A stretch of DNA of 6,558 nt from an uncultured Acidimicrobiaceae bacterium. Lineage in GTDB: Bacteria > Actinomycetota > Acidimicrobiia > Acidimicrobiales > Ilumatobacteraceae. Positions 1 through 6,558 of this stretch are shown in pieces; positions within the stretch are counted from its first letter, which is position 1; the number at the start of each line of letters is the position of its first letter. A model generated the notes under the pieces. That model was not told the DNA's origin and searched no databases. It saw nothing but the letters and a program-made list of their open reading frames with translations. Location: contig CAIXHI010000173.1 in assembly GCA_903919215.1 (NCBI GenBank), positions 1 through 6,558 of the forward strand. The letters run 5' to 3'. The position numbers were made by a program, and so were the translations under genes.

Positions 1-906
1 GAACCCGATGATGATCAGCCGGCCCGACTCTTGGTACGGGATGGATGATGTGGTGGCAGCTGCGTACGGGTCGCGGACGTAGAACAGCCAGTAGCCCAGG
101 CTGCGCATGACTTCGGTACTCGACGCAGTGTGCGAGACGGCCTCGAGTGTCTCGCTGTAGGCCAGCACATCGGCGCCGAAGTTGCCCTGGATGGAGAGCA
201 TCGCCACCCACCATGCGGACACACCGGCGCTGAGGATTCCGATTCGCGCAGCGGCGCCGAGCACCTGTCGTCGATCGACACGCTGGCCGTGCCATTCGTA
301 GAGCGCCCACAGGATGGGCCCGGGGAGAATGGTGGCGAAGGCGGTGGCATTGACCGACGAGACAGTGAGCACGACCAGCGCAAGGAGTGCCGGGTAGCGC
401 CAACCGCCGCGGTGCACGGAACGCATCGCGAGCAGGGTCATCCAGCCGAGCGACGCCCACGGCAGCAACATCACTGACGTGCGGCTGATGTACGGAAGGA
501 TGTACGGCGACAGTTGATACACCAGGGCGGCGACGGCAGCGCCGAGGGTTGCCATGCCGAGCGCCCGCGAAAGGCGCATCACGCCGAGGCCGCCGAGGAA
601 CAGGATGGTGGCGATCCATAGGCGATGCGCCACCCAGTCGGGTGCCCCGATCCGGTCGAAGCACCAGAACCACGGGCCGGAGGGCCACAGGTAGGCGATC
701 ATCTGGTGCGGCACCCAGCCGCCCATCTGGCTGGGGTCCCAGGTCTTGGGCGCCTGGCTGATCAGTCGACCTGGGTCGAGGTACAGGTAGAGCTTGGTGT
801 CGGAGGGCATCTTGCCGGGGGACGACAACAACGCCGGTAGGTAGGCGATGGTCGCCAGCAGTGCGGCGACCCGTCGGTCGGGGGTGAGACGCGGTCGGGT
901 CGTCAT
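1..906 (-). CDS. AftD-like GT-C arabinofuranosyltransferase family protein, second copy (N-terminal part only)
   Basis: Seen: an open frame runs from an ATG at 906 to the window edge, giving exactly 302 codons; the rest lies outside. The protein begins MTTRPRLTPDRRVAALLATIAY. A membrane helix (about residues 13-31) is followed by an extracytoplasmic loop holding SPGKMPSDTKL, LDPGRL, KTWDPS, GGWVPHQMIAYLWPSGPWFW and DWVAHRLW, then about seven hydrophobic segments. It aligns without gaps to the upstream AftD-like protein, with 234 of 302 residues identical by hand count. Family knowledge: AftD enzymes are polytopic GT-C transferases that add alpha-(1->3)-linked arabinofuranose from a decaprenyl-phosphate donor outside the membrane. 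In-frame ATGs at 927 and 933 would overlap the upstream stop. I chose 906 because it gives the same N-terminal length as the paralogue (IAY at residues 20-22 in both). No Shine-Dalgarno sequence precedes any of the three. The true sugar and acceptor are unknown. Confidence 0.9.
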   Translation of the reverse strand, partial: MTTRPRLTPDRRVAALLATIAYLPALLSSPGKMPSDTKLYLYLDPGRLISQAPKTWDPSQMGGWVPHQMIAYLWPSGPWFWCFDRIGAPDWVAHRLWIATILFLGGLGVMRLSRALGMATLGAAVAALVYQLSPYILPYISRTSVMLLPWASLGWMTLLAMRSVHRGGWRYPALLALVVLTVSSVNATAFATILPGPILWALYEWHGQRVDRRQVLGAAARIGILSAGVSAWWVAMLSIQGNFGADVLAYSETLEAVSHTASSTEVMRSLGYWLFYVRDPYAAATTSSIPYQESGRLIIIGF

Positions 907-919
907 CGCAGGAGGGAGT
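907..919 (-). other. 13-base junction between the two AftD-like genes
   Basis: The upstream AftD-like gene stops with TAG at 922-920 and the downstream copy starts with ATG at 906. The 13 bases between them read ACTCCCTCCTGCG on the coding strand, pyrimidine-rich and with no Shine-Dalgarno match. There is no room for a promoter or terminator, so the second copy is probably translated by re-initiation after the first. Confidence 0.7.
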
Positions 920-3900
920 CTAAACATCGTCATGTTCGCGGACAGCGTCGCCAGCGGATCCGCTGTTCGGCTCATCATCACCGGTGAAGATCGTGACCAC
1001 CATCAACAACAGCAGGAACATCCCGGCCCGGTGGAGACGTTCGAAGTGGCTCGGCCATCCACCGTCGCCGGCGTAGCGCTGGTAGACCTCGACCGCGGTG
1101 ATGAGGACACCGAGCGCCCCAATGCCGAGCACCGATGCCACGCCGGCCATACGCAGGCGACGGCCGGTGAGCAGGACGGCGGCGACGAGCAGTGCGCCGA
1201 CGGCCCACCACAGGCTGACGAAGGCGGCGGTGGCGACGACGAGCACGGCTGCGGCAGTGCGTGCCGCGTGAGAAGTGCTGCGGTGCCAGGGAGCGACGAA
1301 CATGGCGGTGATGTCGTGAGCGACTTCGGGTGCCAGCGTGTCGCTGGTGCGTCGGCGGCGGCGGAACATGGGAACAGCGAGCAGTGCGACGCACACCGCA
1401 GTTGCCGCTGCCGAGACACCAAGCGCCAGGTTCAGCGTGTGTTGTGGCTGGAAGCGAATCTGTACGTGCGTCGGCGTGGTGGAGGCCGGGAGGAACCAGC
1501 CGTTGGCACCACCGCTCACCGGCTCGGACTGCGGCAACGTCGTGCCGTCCGCGGTGGCGGTCCAGCCCGAACTCTGACCCTGTCCGAAGATCAGCCAACA
1601 GCCGCTGGGGCACGGCTGAACCGTGAGCGACGCCGAGGTGTTGTCCTGTGTGTCGACGTGAACCGTCGCGGTGGCGGTGCTAGCCGTCGGCACCTGGGCG
1701 GCCTCGGGAACGACGGACAGCGAGTCGAGATCGATGCCGGTGGTGGTTCCGGCCGTGCTGAGGAAGCGGTGTTCGCCCGGAGCGAGTGAGAGCGCAGCGC
1801 CGTCGCACAGCGTGGCCTGCACGGTGTCGCCGGTGGCGAGGGCTGCCGTATCAACCTGCAACGGCACCGGTCGTCCGTCGATGGTGAGCAGATCGGAGCG
1901 GCACCCAGCCGAGGGCATGTCCTGCGCTTGTGCGAGTGGCAGACCGCTGATCTCGCTGATGGCCACGGGAAGGCTGGTGAGGTCGCCGTGGCGCCGATCG
2001 CGGGTGGTCGCCTGGCGGACGCCGGTGATCTCCACCTGCAGTTCGTCGCCGCTCGCTGCCGGGAAGCTGATGGCGCTGTACCCGTCGGCGTCGGCTGGCG
2101 GCACCTGGACAGCTATCGATATGCCGCCCACGCGCACGGTGACCGAGGTGATCGTCGACAGGTCGGAGGACGTGGGCTGCTGCAGTCGCAACGACGAGAC
2201 ATTGCTGCCCTGCAGTAACGGGACAGTGATGGTGCTGCCGACCGCTGAGTCGAACGGTGAGGTCCAGCGCGTGCTGAGGTCGCCGTCGAACGCCCGACTG
2301 GCACGGGCATCGGCCACACCGGCGAGGCGCCGGTTCGACGTGGGTGCGTCGGTCAGCGCGTTCAGGTCGTCGAGTGTGGCATCGCCCGCCCGGTCGGAGC
2401 GACGCAGCGAGACAGTGAGCGTGCCGTCGATTGGGTGCGAGAGCGAGACCACCCGGGCCAGCACCGGCTCGGGATCGCTGCGCCAGCGGTTGGTCGAGCG
2501 AACCCACTCGCGGGTGAACACCAGCGCCAACGGGGTGTCTGCGGCGGCGGATGCGAGTGCGGTGGTGGGCGGCCGCACCCACTCCTGCGCCACGGGACCG
2601 ACCTCGGCGAAGCCGACCCAGCTCTGACCGGTGGCGGGTGCGCCAGGGCGCGGCCCGACGCTGGCGATGGTGAGACGCACCTCGGAGCCGGACGGGATCG
2701 TGACGGACTGACCGGTGCCGGTGAGTGAGGTCGCATCGAGCGCGACATGTTGGCGGTGGCCGTCGACGTCGATGTCGACGGAGGTGATCATCAGCGTGAG
2801 ATCGGGGGAGTGCGGCTGCAGTAAGTGCAGTGTGGTGGCGTTGGACCCGTCGATCGTCAGCGTTTCTCCCACCGGCTGCCACATCACCTGCCACGCCGTG
2901 GACGGGTCGCCGTCGACCGCCATGGCGGCCCGGTATTCGGGCAGAAATGCGTACGGCTCGCCGTAGGCCGTGGCCTGCACCGTCAGACCGTGGTCGAGCG
3001 TGGCCACCGTCTGCGTGGCGGCGGTGTCGGCGCTGCTGGTGAAGATCGGCAGTCGCTGTGCGCTGTCGTCGGGGCGTGCTCCGTCGTTGCTCTGGCCGCC
3101 GCTCTCGGTCATGCCGCTCGTGTCCTGCGATCCGCGCCACTGTGCGGCGCGATCCCGGTTGGAGTCGGTGACCACGACGACCGTGCCTGCCGGCAGGGCG
3201 GCCCAGTCGGCGGCGGTGAGATCGTTGACGTAGCGCAGTACCTCGTCACCCGTCAGCACACCTGCGGCCGAGGCATCGACGACACCGTCACCGCTCCCGT
3301 CGAGCACCACCACGCGACCGCCCACGCGGATGAGTTGCGGCGCACCCTGCACCGGTACCAGCAGCACCGGGGGTCGTGGGCTACCCACTGTGGGATCCGA
3401 CAGTGATTGCTCGTCGACCATCGGGATGTCCGGCCGGTTGACGGTAGGTGTGCCGTACGCGACCGCAGCGCCGAGGCCGGTCCGCTTCGTCGTGAACAGA
3501 TCAGCGAACGCTTCGGGCCGTGGTGTGCGGAAGCGGTCGAACGACAGGTCGTTGGCGATCCACAGTCGGTCGACGGCCAGGTAACGGGCGATGGGAGCGA
3601 TGGAGTCGGGTACGAGCGACCCGTTCTGCATCCGGTTGTCGAGCGCGTAGAGCAGGTCCATGAGCTGCGGGCTACCGAGCGGCAGCAGATCGCGGGTGAT
3701 CACCGGTACCGAGGTGAGCCCCGACAGGGGTTGGTCGACGGTGTAGCCCCAGCGGAACGCTCCGAACTCCGCGCCAGGGATCTGCAGCACACGCGAACCT
3801 GTCGAACTGCGGTCGAGTGCTGCTGCTGCCTCGCGCCAGGCGGCCGGTGGATCCTGATCGCGGGAGAGCGCTGGGTCGACGAGATCGGCGGTCCACAACG

Positions 3901-5125
3901 ACGGCAGGTTGAGGGCCACGAGCCCCACCACGATCAGCGCCGCGACCTTGCCGTGACGCGGTCGATGGTGGTGAACGGCGACGACGAGTGCAGCGACACC
4001 GAGCGCCATTCCCAGCGACAGCAGCGGCAACGCGCGAGTGCTGCTGCGCAACGCCAGCCCGAGGCCCGTGTCGCGAATGAGTGAGGGCAGCGGCGCCGGG
4101 TCGGCGTACGGGTGCACGCCCACCGACAGCACGAGCCCGGTGAGGACGAGCGCAATCGCGTATCGGCGATGCCGGAAGCGGGTGAGCGCCAGGCCTGCAA
4201 GGCAGAGGAGCGCCAGGCTGAACCCGACCACCATCAGCCACGCAGACTCCTGATAAGGGATCGACGACGTGGTGGCGGCGGCATACGGGTCGCGGATGTA
4301 GAACAGCCAATACCCGAGGCTGCGCACCACCTCCGTGCTGGTGGCCGTGCCCGAGACCGCCTGCAACGTCTCGCTGTACGCCAGCACGTCGGCGCCGTAG
4401 CGGCCTTGGATGGACAGCATCGCGATCCACCACACCGACACCGGCACCGCGAGCACGGCGATCCGTGCCGTGGCGGCCACGACCTGTCGCCGTGTGACTC
4501 GCTCGGCGTGCCATTCGAACAGCACCCACAGAATGGGTCCGGGAAGGATTGTGGCGAATGCTGTGGCGTTCACCGATGCGACGGTGAGCACCACGAGCGC
4601 CAACAGCGCCGGGTAGCGCCAACCGCCGCGCTGCACCGAGCGCATGGTGAGCAGTGTGAGCCAGCCCAACGCTGCCCACGGCAGCAACATGACGGACGTG
4701 CGGCTGATGTACGGCAGGACGTAGGGCGACAGCTGGTACACCAGGGCCGTGATGGCGGCGCCGAGCAGCGGCAGGCGCAGCGCTCGGGCGAGAGCGAAGA
4801 CACCGAGGCCGCCCAGGAACAAGATCGTGGCGATCCAGAGTCGGTGCGCGACCCAGTCGGGGGTGCCGAGACGATCGCACAGCCAGAACCAAGGTCCCGA
4901 TGGCCACAGGTAGGCAATCATCTGGTGGGGCACCCACCCGCCGTACAGGCTGGGGTCCCAGGTCTTGCTCGACGTGCTGAGCAGGCGGCCAGGGTCGAGG
5001 TAGAGGGAGAGCTTGGTGTCGCTCGGCATGCGACCGGGTGATGACAGCAGTGCCGGGAGATACGCGATCGCCGCGAGGAATGCGACGAACGGCCGCGGTC
5101 TCCTCACGACTGCCCGGATGTTCAC
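920..5125 (-). CDS. AftD-like GT-C arabinofuranosyltransferase family protein, first copy (complete, 1401 aa)
   Basis: Seen: the N-terminal part has about 11 hydrophobic segments (residues 13-411). The first extracytoplasmic loop carries PSDTKL (34-39), LDPGRL (43-48), KTWDPS (54-59) and a Trp/Pro-rich stretch (63-81); Asp36, Asp44 and Asp57 are candidates for the acidic residue that GT-C enzymes keep in this loop. A large extracytoplasmic region (412-1229) follows, with a Ser/Gly/Asp-rich linker (665-690), two discoidin-like modules (about 705-848 and 928-1065) and a third beta-rich part with GWTA and NGW motifs (1187-1211). Four or five C-terminal helices (1231-1382) and an acidic tail end it. 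Known: mycobacterial AftD is about 1400 residues, with 16 helices and carbohydrate-binding modules, and adds alpha-(1->3)-arabinofuranose to envelope arabinan. The start is GTG at 5125, 5 bases after the GT2 stop, matching the paralogue's length; GTG at 5107 is an alternative. The family is firm; sugar and acceptor are inferred only. Confidence 0.9.
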   Translation of the reverse strand: MNIRAVVRRPRPFVAFLAAIAYLPALLSSPGRMPSDTKLSLYLDPGRLLSTSSKTWDPSLYGGWVPHQMIAYLWPSGPWFWLCDRLGTPDWVAHRLWIATILFLGGLGVFALARALRLPLLGAAITALVYQLSPYVLPYISRTSVMLLPWAALGWLTLLTMRSVQRGGWRYPALLALVVLTVASVNATAFATILPGPILWVLFEWHAERVTRRQVVAATARIAVLAVPVSVWWIAMLSIQGRYGADVLAYSETLQAVSGTATSTEVVRSLGYWLFYIRDPYAAATTSSIPYQESAWLMVVGFSLALLCLAGLALTRFRHRRYAIALVLTGLVLSVGVHPYADPAPLPSLIRDTGLGLALRSSTRALPLLSLGMALGVAALVVAVHHHRPRHGKVAALIVVGLVALNLPSLWTADLVDPALSRDQDPPAAWREAAAALDRSSTGSRVLQIPGAEFGAFRWGYTVDQPLSGLTSVPVITRDLLPLGSPQLMDLLYALDNRMQNGSLVPDSIAPIARYLAVDRLWIANDLSFDRFRTPRPEAFADLFTTKRTGLGAAVAYGTPTVNRPDIPMVDEQSLSDPTVGSPRPPVLLVPVQGAPQLIRVGGRVVVLDGSGDGVVDASAAGVLTGDEVLRYVNDLTAADWAALPAGTVVVVTDSNRDRAAQWRGSQDTSGMTESGGQSNDGARPDDSAQRLPIFTSSADTAATQTVATLDHGLTVQATAYGEPYAFLPEYRAAMAVDGDPSTAWQVMWQPVGETLTIDGSNATTLHLLQPHSPDLTLMITSVDIDVDGHRQHVALDATSLTGTGQSVTIPSGSEVRLTIASVGPRPGAPATGQSWVGFAEVGPVAQEWVRPPTTALASAAADTPLALVFTREWVRSTNRWRSDPEPVLARVVSLSHPIDGTLTVSLRRSDRAGDATLDDLNALTDAPTSNRRLAGVADARASRAFDGDLSTRWTSPFDSAVGSTITVPLLQGSNVSSLRLQQPTSSDLSTITSVTVRVGGISIAVQVPPADADGYSAISFPAASGDELQVEITGVRQATTRDRRHGDLTSLPVAISEISGLPLAQAQDMPSAGCRSDLLTIDGRPVPLQVDTAALATGDTVQATLCDGAALSLAPGEHRFLSTAGTTTGIDLDSLSVVPEAAQVPTASTATATVHVDTQDNTSASLTVQPCPSGCWLIFGQGQSSGWTATADGTTLPQSEPVSGGANGWFLPASTTPTHVQIRFQPQHTLNLALGVSAAATAVCVALLAVPMFRRRRRTSDTLAPEVAHDITAMFVAPWHRSTSHAARTAAAVLVVATAAFVSLWWAVGALLVAAVLLTGRRLRMAGVASVLGIGALGVLITAVEVYQRYAGDGGWPSHFERLHRAGMFLLLLMVVTIFTGDDEPNSGSAGDAVREHDDV
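4220..5125 (-). repeat. Diverged direct repeat: partner of 1-906 (tandem gene duplication)
   Basis: These 906 bases align with 1-906 at a constant offset of 4219 without any insertion or deletion. A sampled 60-base stretch (361-420 against 4580-4639) has 51 identical bases, and the longest exact match I noticed is 23 bases (389-411 against 4608-4630). This is the 5' end of two paralogous genes, not a mobile element; the repeat probably continues beyond the left window edge. Confidence 0.9.
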
Positions 5126-5130
5126 GGACG

Positions 5131-5856
5131 TCAGCGGCGTCGGTTGAAGCGTTCGCCGACCGGGCTGTACTTGACGATGCAGACGATGGCCCGCACGCCG
5201 TCGCGCCAGCCGATCTTCTTGCCTTCGTCGTAGGTGCGACCGTCGTAGGAGATACCGATCTCGTAGATGCGCACACGCAGACGGGCGAGCTTGGCAGTGA
5301 TCTCGGGTTCGAACCCGAAGCGGTTCTCCTCGATCGTGATGCTCTGGATGATCTCGCGGCGGAAGACCTTGTAGCAGGTCTCCATGTCGGTGAGGTTGAG
5401 GTCGGTGAACATGTTGGACGCCAGTGTCAGCAGCTTGTTGCCGACCGAGTGCCAGAAATACAGCACGCGGTGGGGGCGGCTGCCGGCGAACCGTGAGCCG
5501 AACACGACGTCGGCGACATCCGTCTCGAGCGGCTCCAACAGCACTGTGTATTCCTCGGGCGAGTACTCCAGGTCGGCGTCCTGCACGACGACGTATTCGG
5601 CCGTGGCGTGGCTGAAGCCGGTGCGCAGCGCTGCGCCCTTGCCCATGTTCTGTGGCTGCAGCACCACTTTCACCCGGTCGTCGGTGACGGTGGCGAGCAG
5701 CTCCCGCGAGCGATCCTTGGAGCCGTCGTCGACGACCACCACCTGGGCGACCCAGGGGGACGCGAGCACGCGCTCCAGCAGTGTGAGGATGGTGCCTTCT
5801 TCGTTGTAGCACGGCACTACGACCGTGAGGCACTTGCGCGGCTTGCGTTGCGTCAT
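5131..5856 (-). CDS. GT2 family glycosyltransferase, polyprenyl-phosphate sugar synthase (DPM1-like)
   Basis: Seen: 241 residues with the full GT-A set of this family: VPCYNEE (14-20), DDGSKDRS (43-50), QNMGKGAALRTGF (69-81), the metal-binding DxD as D93-A-D95 in QDADLEYSP, GSRF (120-123), CYK (161-163), FGFEPEI (180-186), and the C-terminal YDGRTYDEGKKIGWRDG (204-220). There is no hydrophobic segment long enough to cross the membrane, so it should be cytoplasmic or peripheral. Known: such proteins transfer a sugar from a nucleotide donor to dolichyl or polyprenyl phosphate, making a lipid-linked donor for GT-C enzymes. Context: it lies between a GT39-like gene and an AftD-like gene, which use lipid-linked sugars, so a donor-supplying role is the natural inference. 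The ATG at 5856 is set by the ATGA overlap with the upstream stop and by the family's N-terminus. An undecorated GT2 acting directly on a glycan acceptor is a less likely alternative; sugar identity is not readable. Confidence 0.92.
   Translation of the reverse strand: MTQRKPRKCLTVVVPCYNEEGTILTLLERVLASPWVAQVVVVDDGSKDRSRELLATVTDDRVKVVLQPQNMGKGAALRTGFSHATAEYVVVQDADLEYSPEEYTVLLEPLETDVADVVFGSRFAGSRPHRVLYFWHSVGNKLLTLASNMFTDLNLTDMETCYKVFRREIIQSITIEENRFGFEPEITAKLARLRVRIYEIGISYDGRTYDEGKKIGWRDGVRAIVCIVKYSPVGERFNRRR
5853..5856 (-). promoter_or_regulatory. ATGA stop-start overlap (translational coupling)
   Basis: On the coding strand the sequence CTATGA holds the start ATG of the GT2 gene (5856-5854) and the stop TGA of the upstream membrane protein (5855-5853). 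The bases before it (CATCTCCCCACCT) contain no Shine-Dalgarno match, so initiation of the GT2 gene probably depends on ribosomes finishing the upstream gene. Confidence 0.8.
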
Positions 5857-6558
5857 AGGTGGGGAGATGTTAGCTGGGTCGACTCGTCGCTCCCCGGTGC
5901 GACACTGCGGGTTCGCCGCCACCCGGTCAGTGCTGCTGCCGCCAACAGCACCAGCGACGGTTCCAGCGGGGCGCGCAGACGGTGGTTGCCGTAGAACACC
6001 ACCGTGGTGGCGACGACGATTGCCACCGGTACGAGCACGACCGCCCGAGCGCGGCGGCGCAGGCGTCGTATCCCGAAGCACGCCAGCGGTGCCAAGATCC
6101 ACCAACTGACGATGCCGGCCCACACGGCGGTGCGTTGCTGGTCCTCGCCGACGTCACCGTGCACCACGTCGTCGAGGCCGTACAGGTCGAGCGCCCGGGC
6201 GACGCGAGCGACCACGACACCGGGTAGTTGCGGTAGGTGGTGACGCGCGTAGGACAGCGCCCAGCGCCGCTGCTGCGCCGAGCGCACTGAATCGTCACCG
6301 GTCAACTCAGGGCCACCGAGCACGCAGAACAGCGACCAGCCGCCCTTGTTGCCGCCGGAGAAGACATCATCGCAGTAGGAGCCCAGCAGTGTGGTTCCGT
6401 CGTTGGTGGTGAGCACCACCGGATTGTCGAAGCGAGTGAGGTTCACCACCGTCCACGGCAACAGCACCGTTGCCGTGGCCAACGCCATCACCGCGGCCCG
6501 CAGCACGGTGGCACGCGAGCGCGAGTGCCACACGACAGCGACGAGTCCGGCTACGGCC
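5853..6558 (-). CDS. Polytopic membrane glycosyltransferase, GT39/ArnT-PMT-like (C-terminal part only)
   Basis: Seen: the frame is open through the right window edge; 234 residues and the stop are visible. A hydrophobic segment (about residues 17-40) ends in LLPWTVVNLTRFDNPVVL. A loop with TNDGTTLLGSYCDD (51-64) and a nearby Cys (C78) follows, then a charged stretch with SAQQRRWALSYARHHLPQLP (93-112). Two more hydrophobic segments (about 145-162 and 172-189), an FYGNHRLRAPLEP motif (188-200) and a last helix (201-212) come before a short Ser/Thr-rich tail. Known: the pattern of LLPW-T-x-N, a TNDG loop, and a late FYG-x-x-R-x-R-x-P segment is typical of the C-terminal half of GT39/PMT_2-like GT-C transferases in actinobacteria, which use polyprenyl-phosphate sugars outside the membrane. 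The catalytic N-terminal loop is off the window, so activity cannot be judged. GTG at 6533 is an internal codon, not the start: hydrophobic sequence continues upstream of it. Confidence 0.75.
   Translation of the reverse strand, partial: AVAGLVAVVWHSRSRATVLRAAVMALATATVLLPWTVVNLTRFDNPVVLTTNDGTTLLGSYCDDVFSGGNKGGWSLFCVLGGPELTGDDSVRSAQQRRWALSYARHHLPQLPGVVVARVARALDLYGLDDVVHGDVGEDQQRTAVWAGIVSWWILAPLACFGIRRLRRRARAVVLVPVAIVVATTVVFYGNHRLRAPLEPSLVLLAAAALTGWRRTRSVAPGSDESTQLTSPHL

Noticed and set aside
1..906. Possibility that the left copy is a pseudogene, because it ends at the window edge.
   Set aside because: All 302 visible codons are open, the motifs are intact and there is no gap against the complete paralogue; the truncation is only the window boundary.
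952..965. Perfect 14-base palindrome CAGCGGATCCGCTG near the 3' end of the first AftD-like gene.
   Set aside because: It has no loop or T-run, lies within the coding region, and about 0.4 such palindromes are expected by chance in a window this size. No second copy supports an operator.
932..1789. Plus-strand open frame starting ATG 932 with an AGGAGGG at 910-916 upstream.
   Set aside because: The spacing of about 15 bases is too long for a good ribosome site, and the product is His/Gln/Arg/Gly-rich with no recognisable domain. It lies wholly antisense to a well-supported coding region.
1671..2627. Plus-strand open frame of about 318 codons.
   Set aside because: It is Ser/Arg/Ala-rich with no hydrophobic pattern or motif, and is antisense to the discoidin modules of the AftD-like gene; a codon-bias shadow.
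2760..2781. Short GTCGAC/GTCGAT tandem pattern.
   Set aside because: It encodes the D-V-D-I-D-V-D-G stretch of a discoidin module; the repetition follows from Asp/Val codons and is not a separate element.
4112..5041. Plus-strand open frame of about 309 codons.
   Set aside because: It is rich in Arg, His, Gln and Glu, antisense to the conserved GT-C membrane domain. The matching antisense frame in the second copy (130-477) reflects homology of the sense genes, not a conserved antisense protein.
5126..5833. The long minus-strand open frame of the first AftD-like gene stays open for 236 more codons upstream, across the whole GT2 gene, suggesting a longer fusion protein.
   Set aside because: The extension is Arg/Gly/His-rich low-complexity sequence in a different frame from a GT2 gene with every family motif intact. 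The paralogue starts at the position matching GTG 5125. Long open shadow frames are expected in G+C-rich coding DNA.

Overview
The window is G+C-rich actinobacterial DNA. All four genes lie on the minus strand and are packed head to tail, so transcription runs from high to low coordinates. The clearest family match is to AftD-type alpha-(1->3)-arabinofuranosyltransferases (GT-C fold, formerly DUF3367), which are known from the cell-envelope arabinan pathway of mycobacteria. The loop sequences here (for example GGWVPHQ followed by AYLWPSGPWFW) differ from the mycobacterial form (roughly QNQAYGYLFPMGPFF, from memory). They look more like the AftD-like proteins I associate with Acidimicrobiia such as Ilumatobacter. 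That assignment is a judgement from protein style, not a measurement.

Layout in the direction of transcription: (1) 6558-5853, the C-terminal part of a polytopic membrane glycosyltransferase of the GT39/ArnT-PMT-like type, cut by the window edge. (2) 5856-5131, a complete soluble GT2 glycosyltransferase of the polyprenyl-phosphate sugar synthase (DPM1-like) type, starting in an ATGA overlap with gene 1. (3) 5125-920, a complete 1401-residue AftD-like protein with an N-terminal GT-C membrane domain, a large extracytoplasmic region carrying two discoidin-like modules and a third beta-rich domain, and C-terminal membrane helices. (4) 906-1, the first 302 codons of a second AftD-like gene, cut by the window edge. 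Gaps between genes are -4, 5 and 13 bases, so there is no stretch without a gene and no room for an internal promoter or terminator.

The most notable feature is that genes 3 and 4 are tandem paralogues. The first 906 bases of each align without a gap (1-906 against 4220-5125, offset 4219), and by hand count 234 of 302 residues are identical. The natural reading is an envelope-glycan assembly operon. The GT2 enzyme would load a sugar onto a polyprenyl phosphate on the cytoplasmic face, and the GT-C enzymes (the GT39-like protein and the two AftD-like proteins) would use lipid-linked sugars on the outer face. The sugar, the acceptor and the division of labour between the two AftD copies cannot be read from the sequence.
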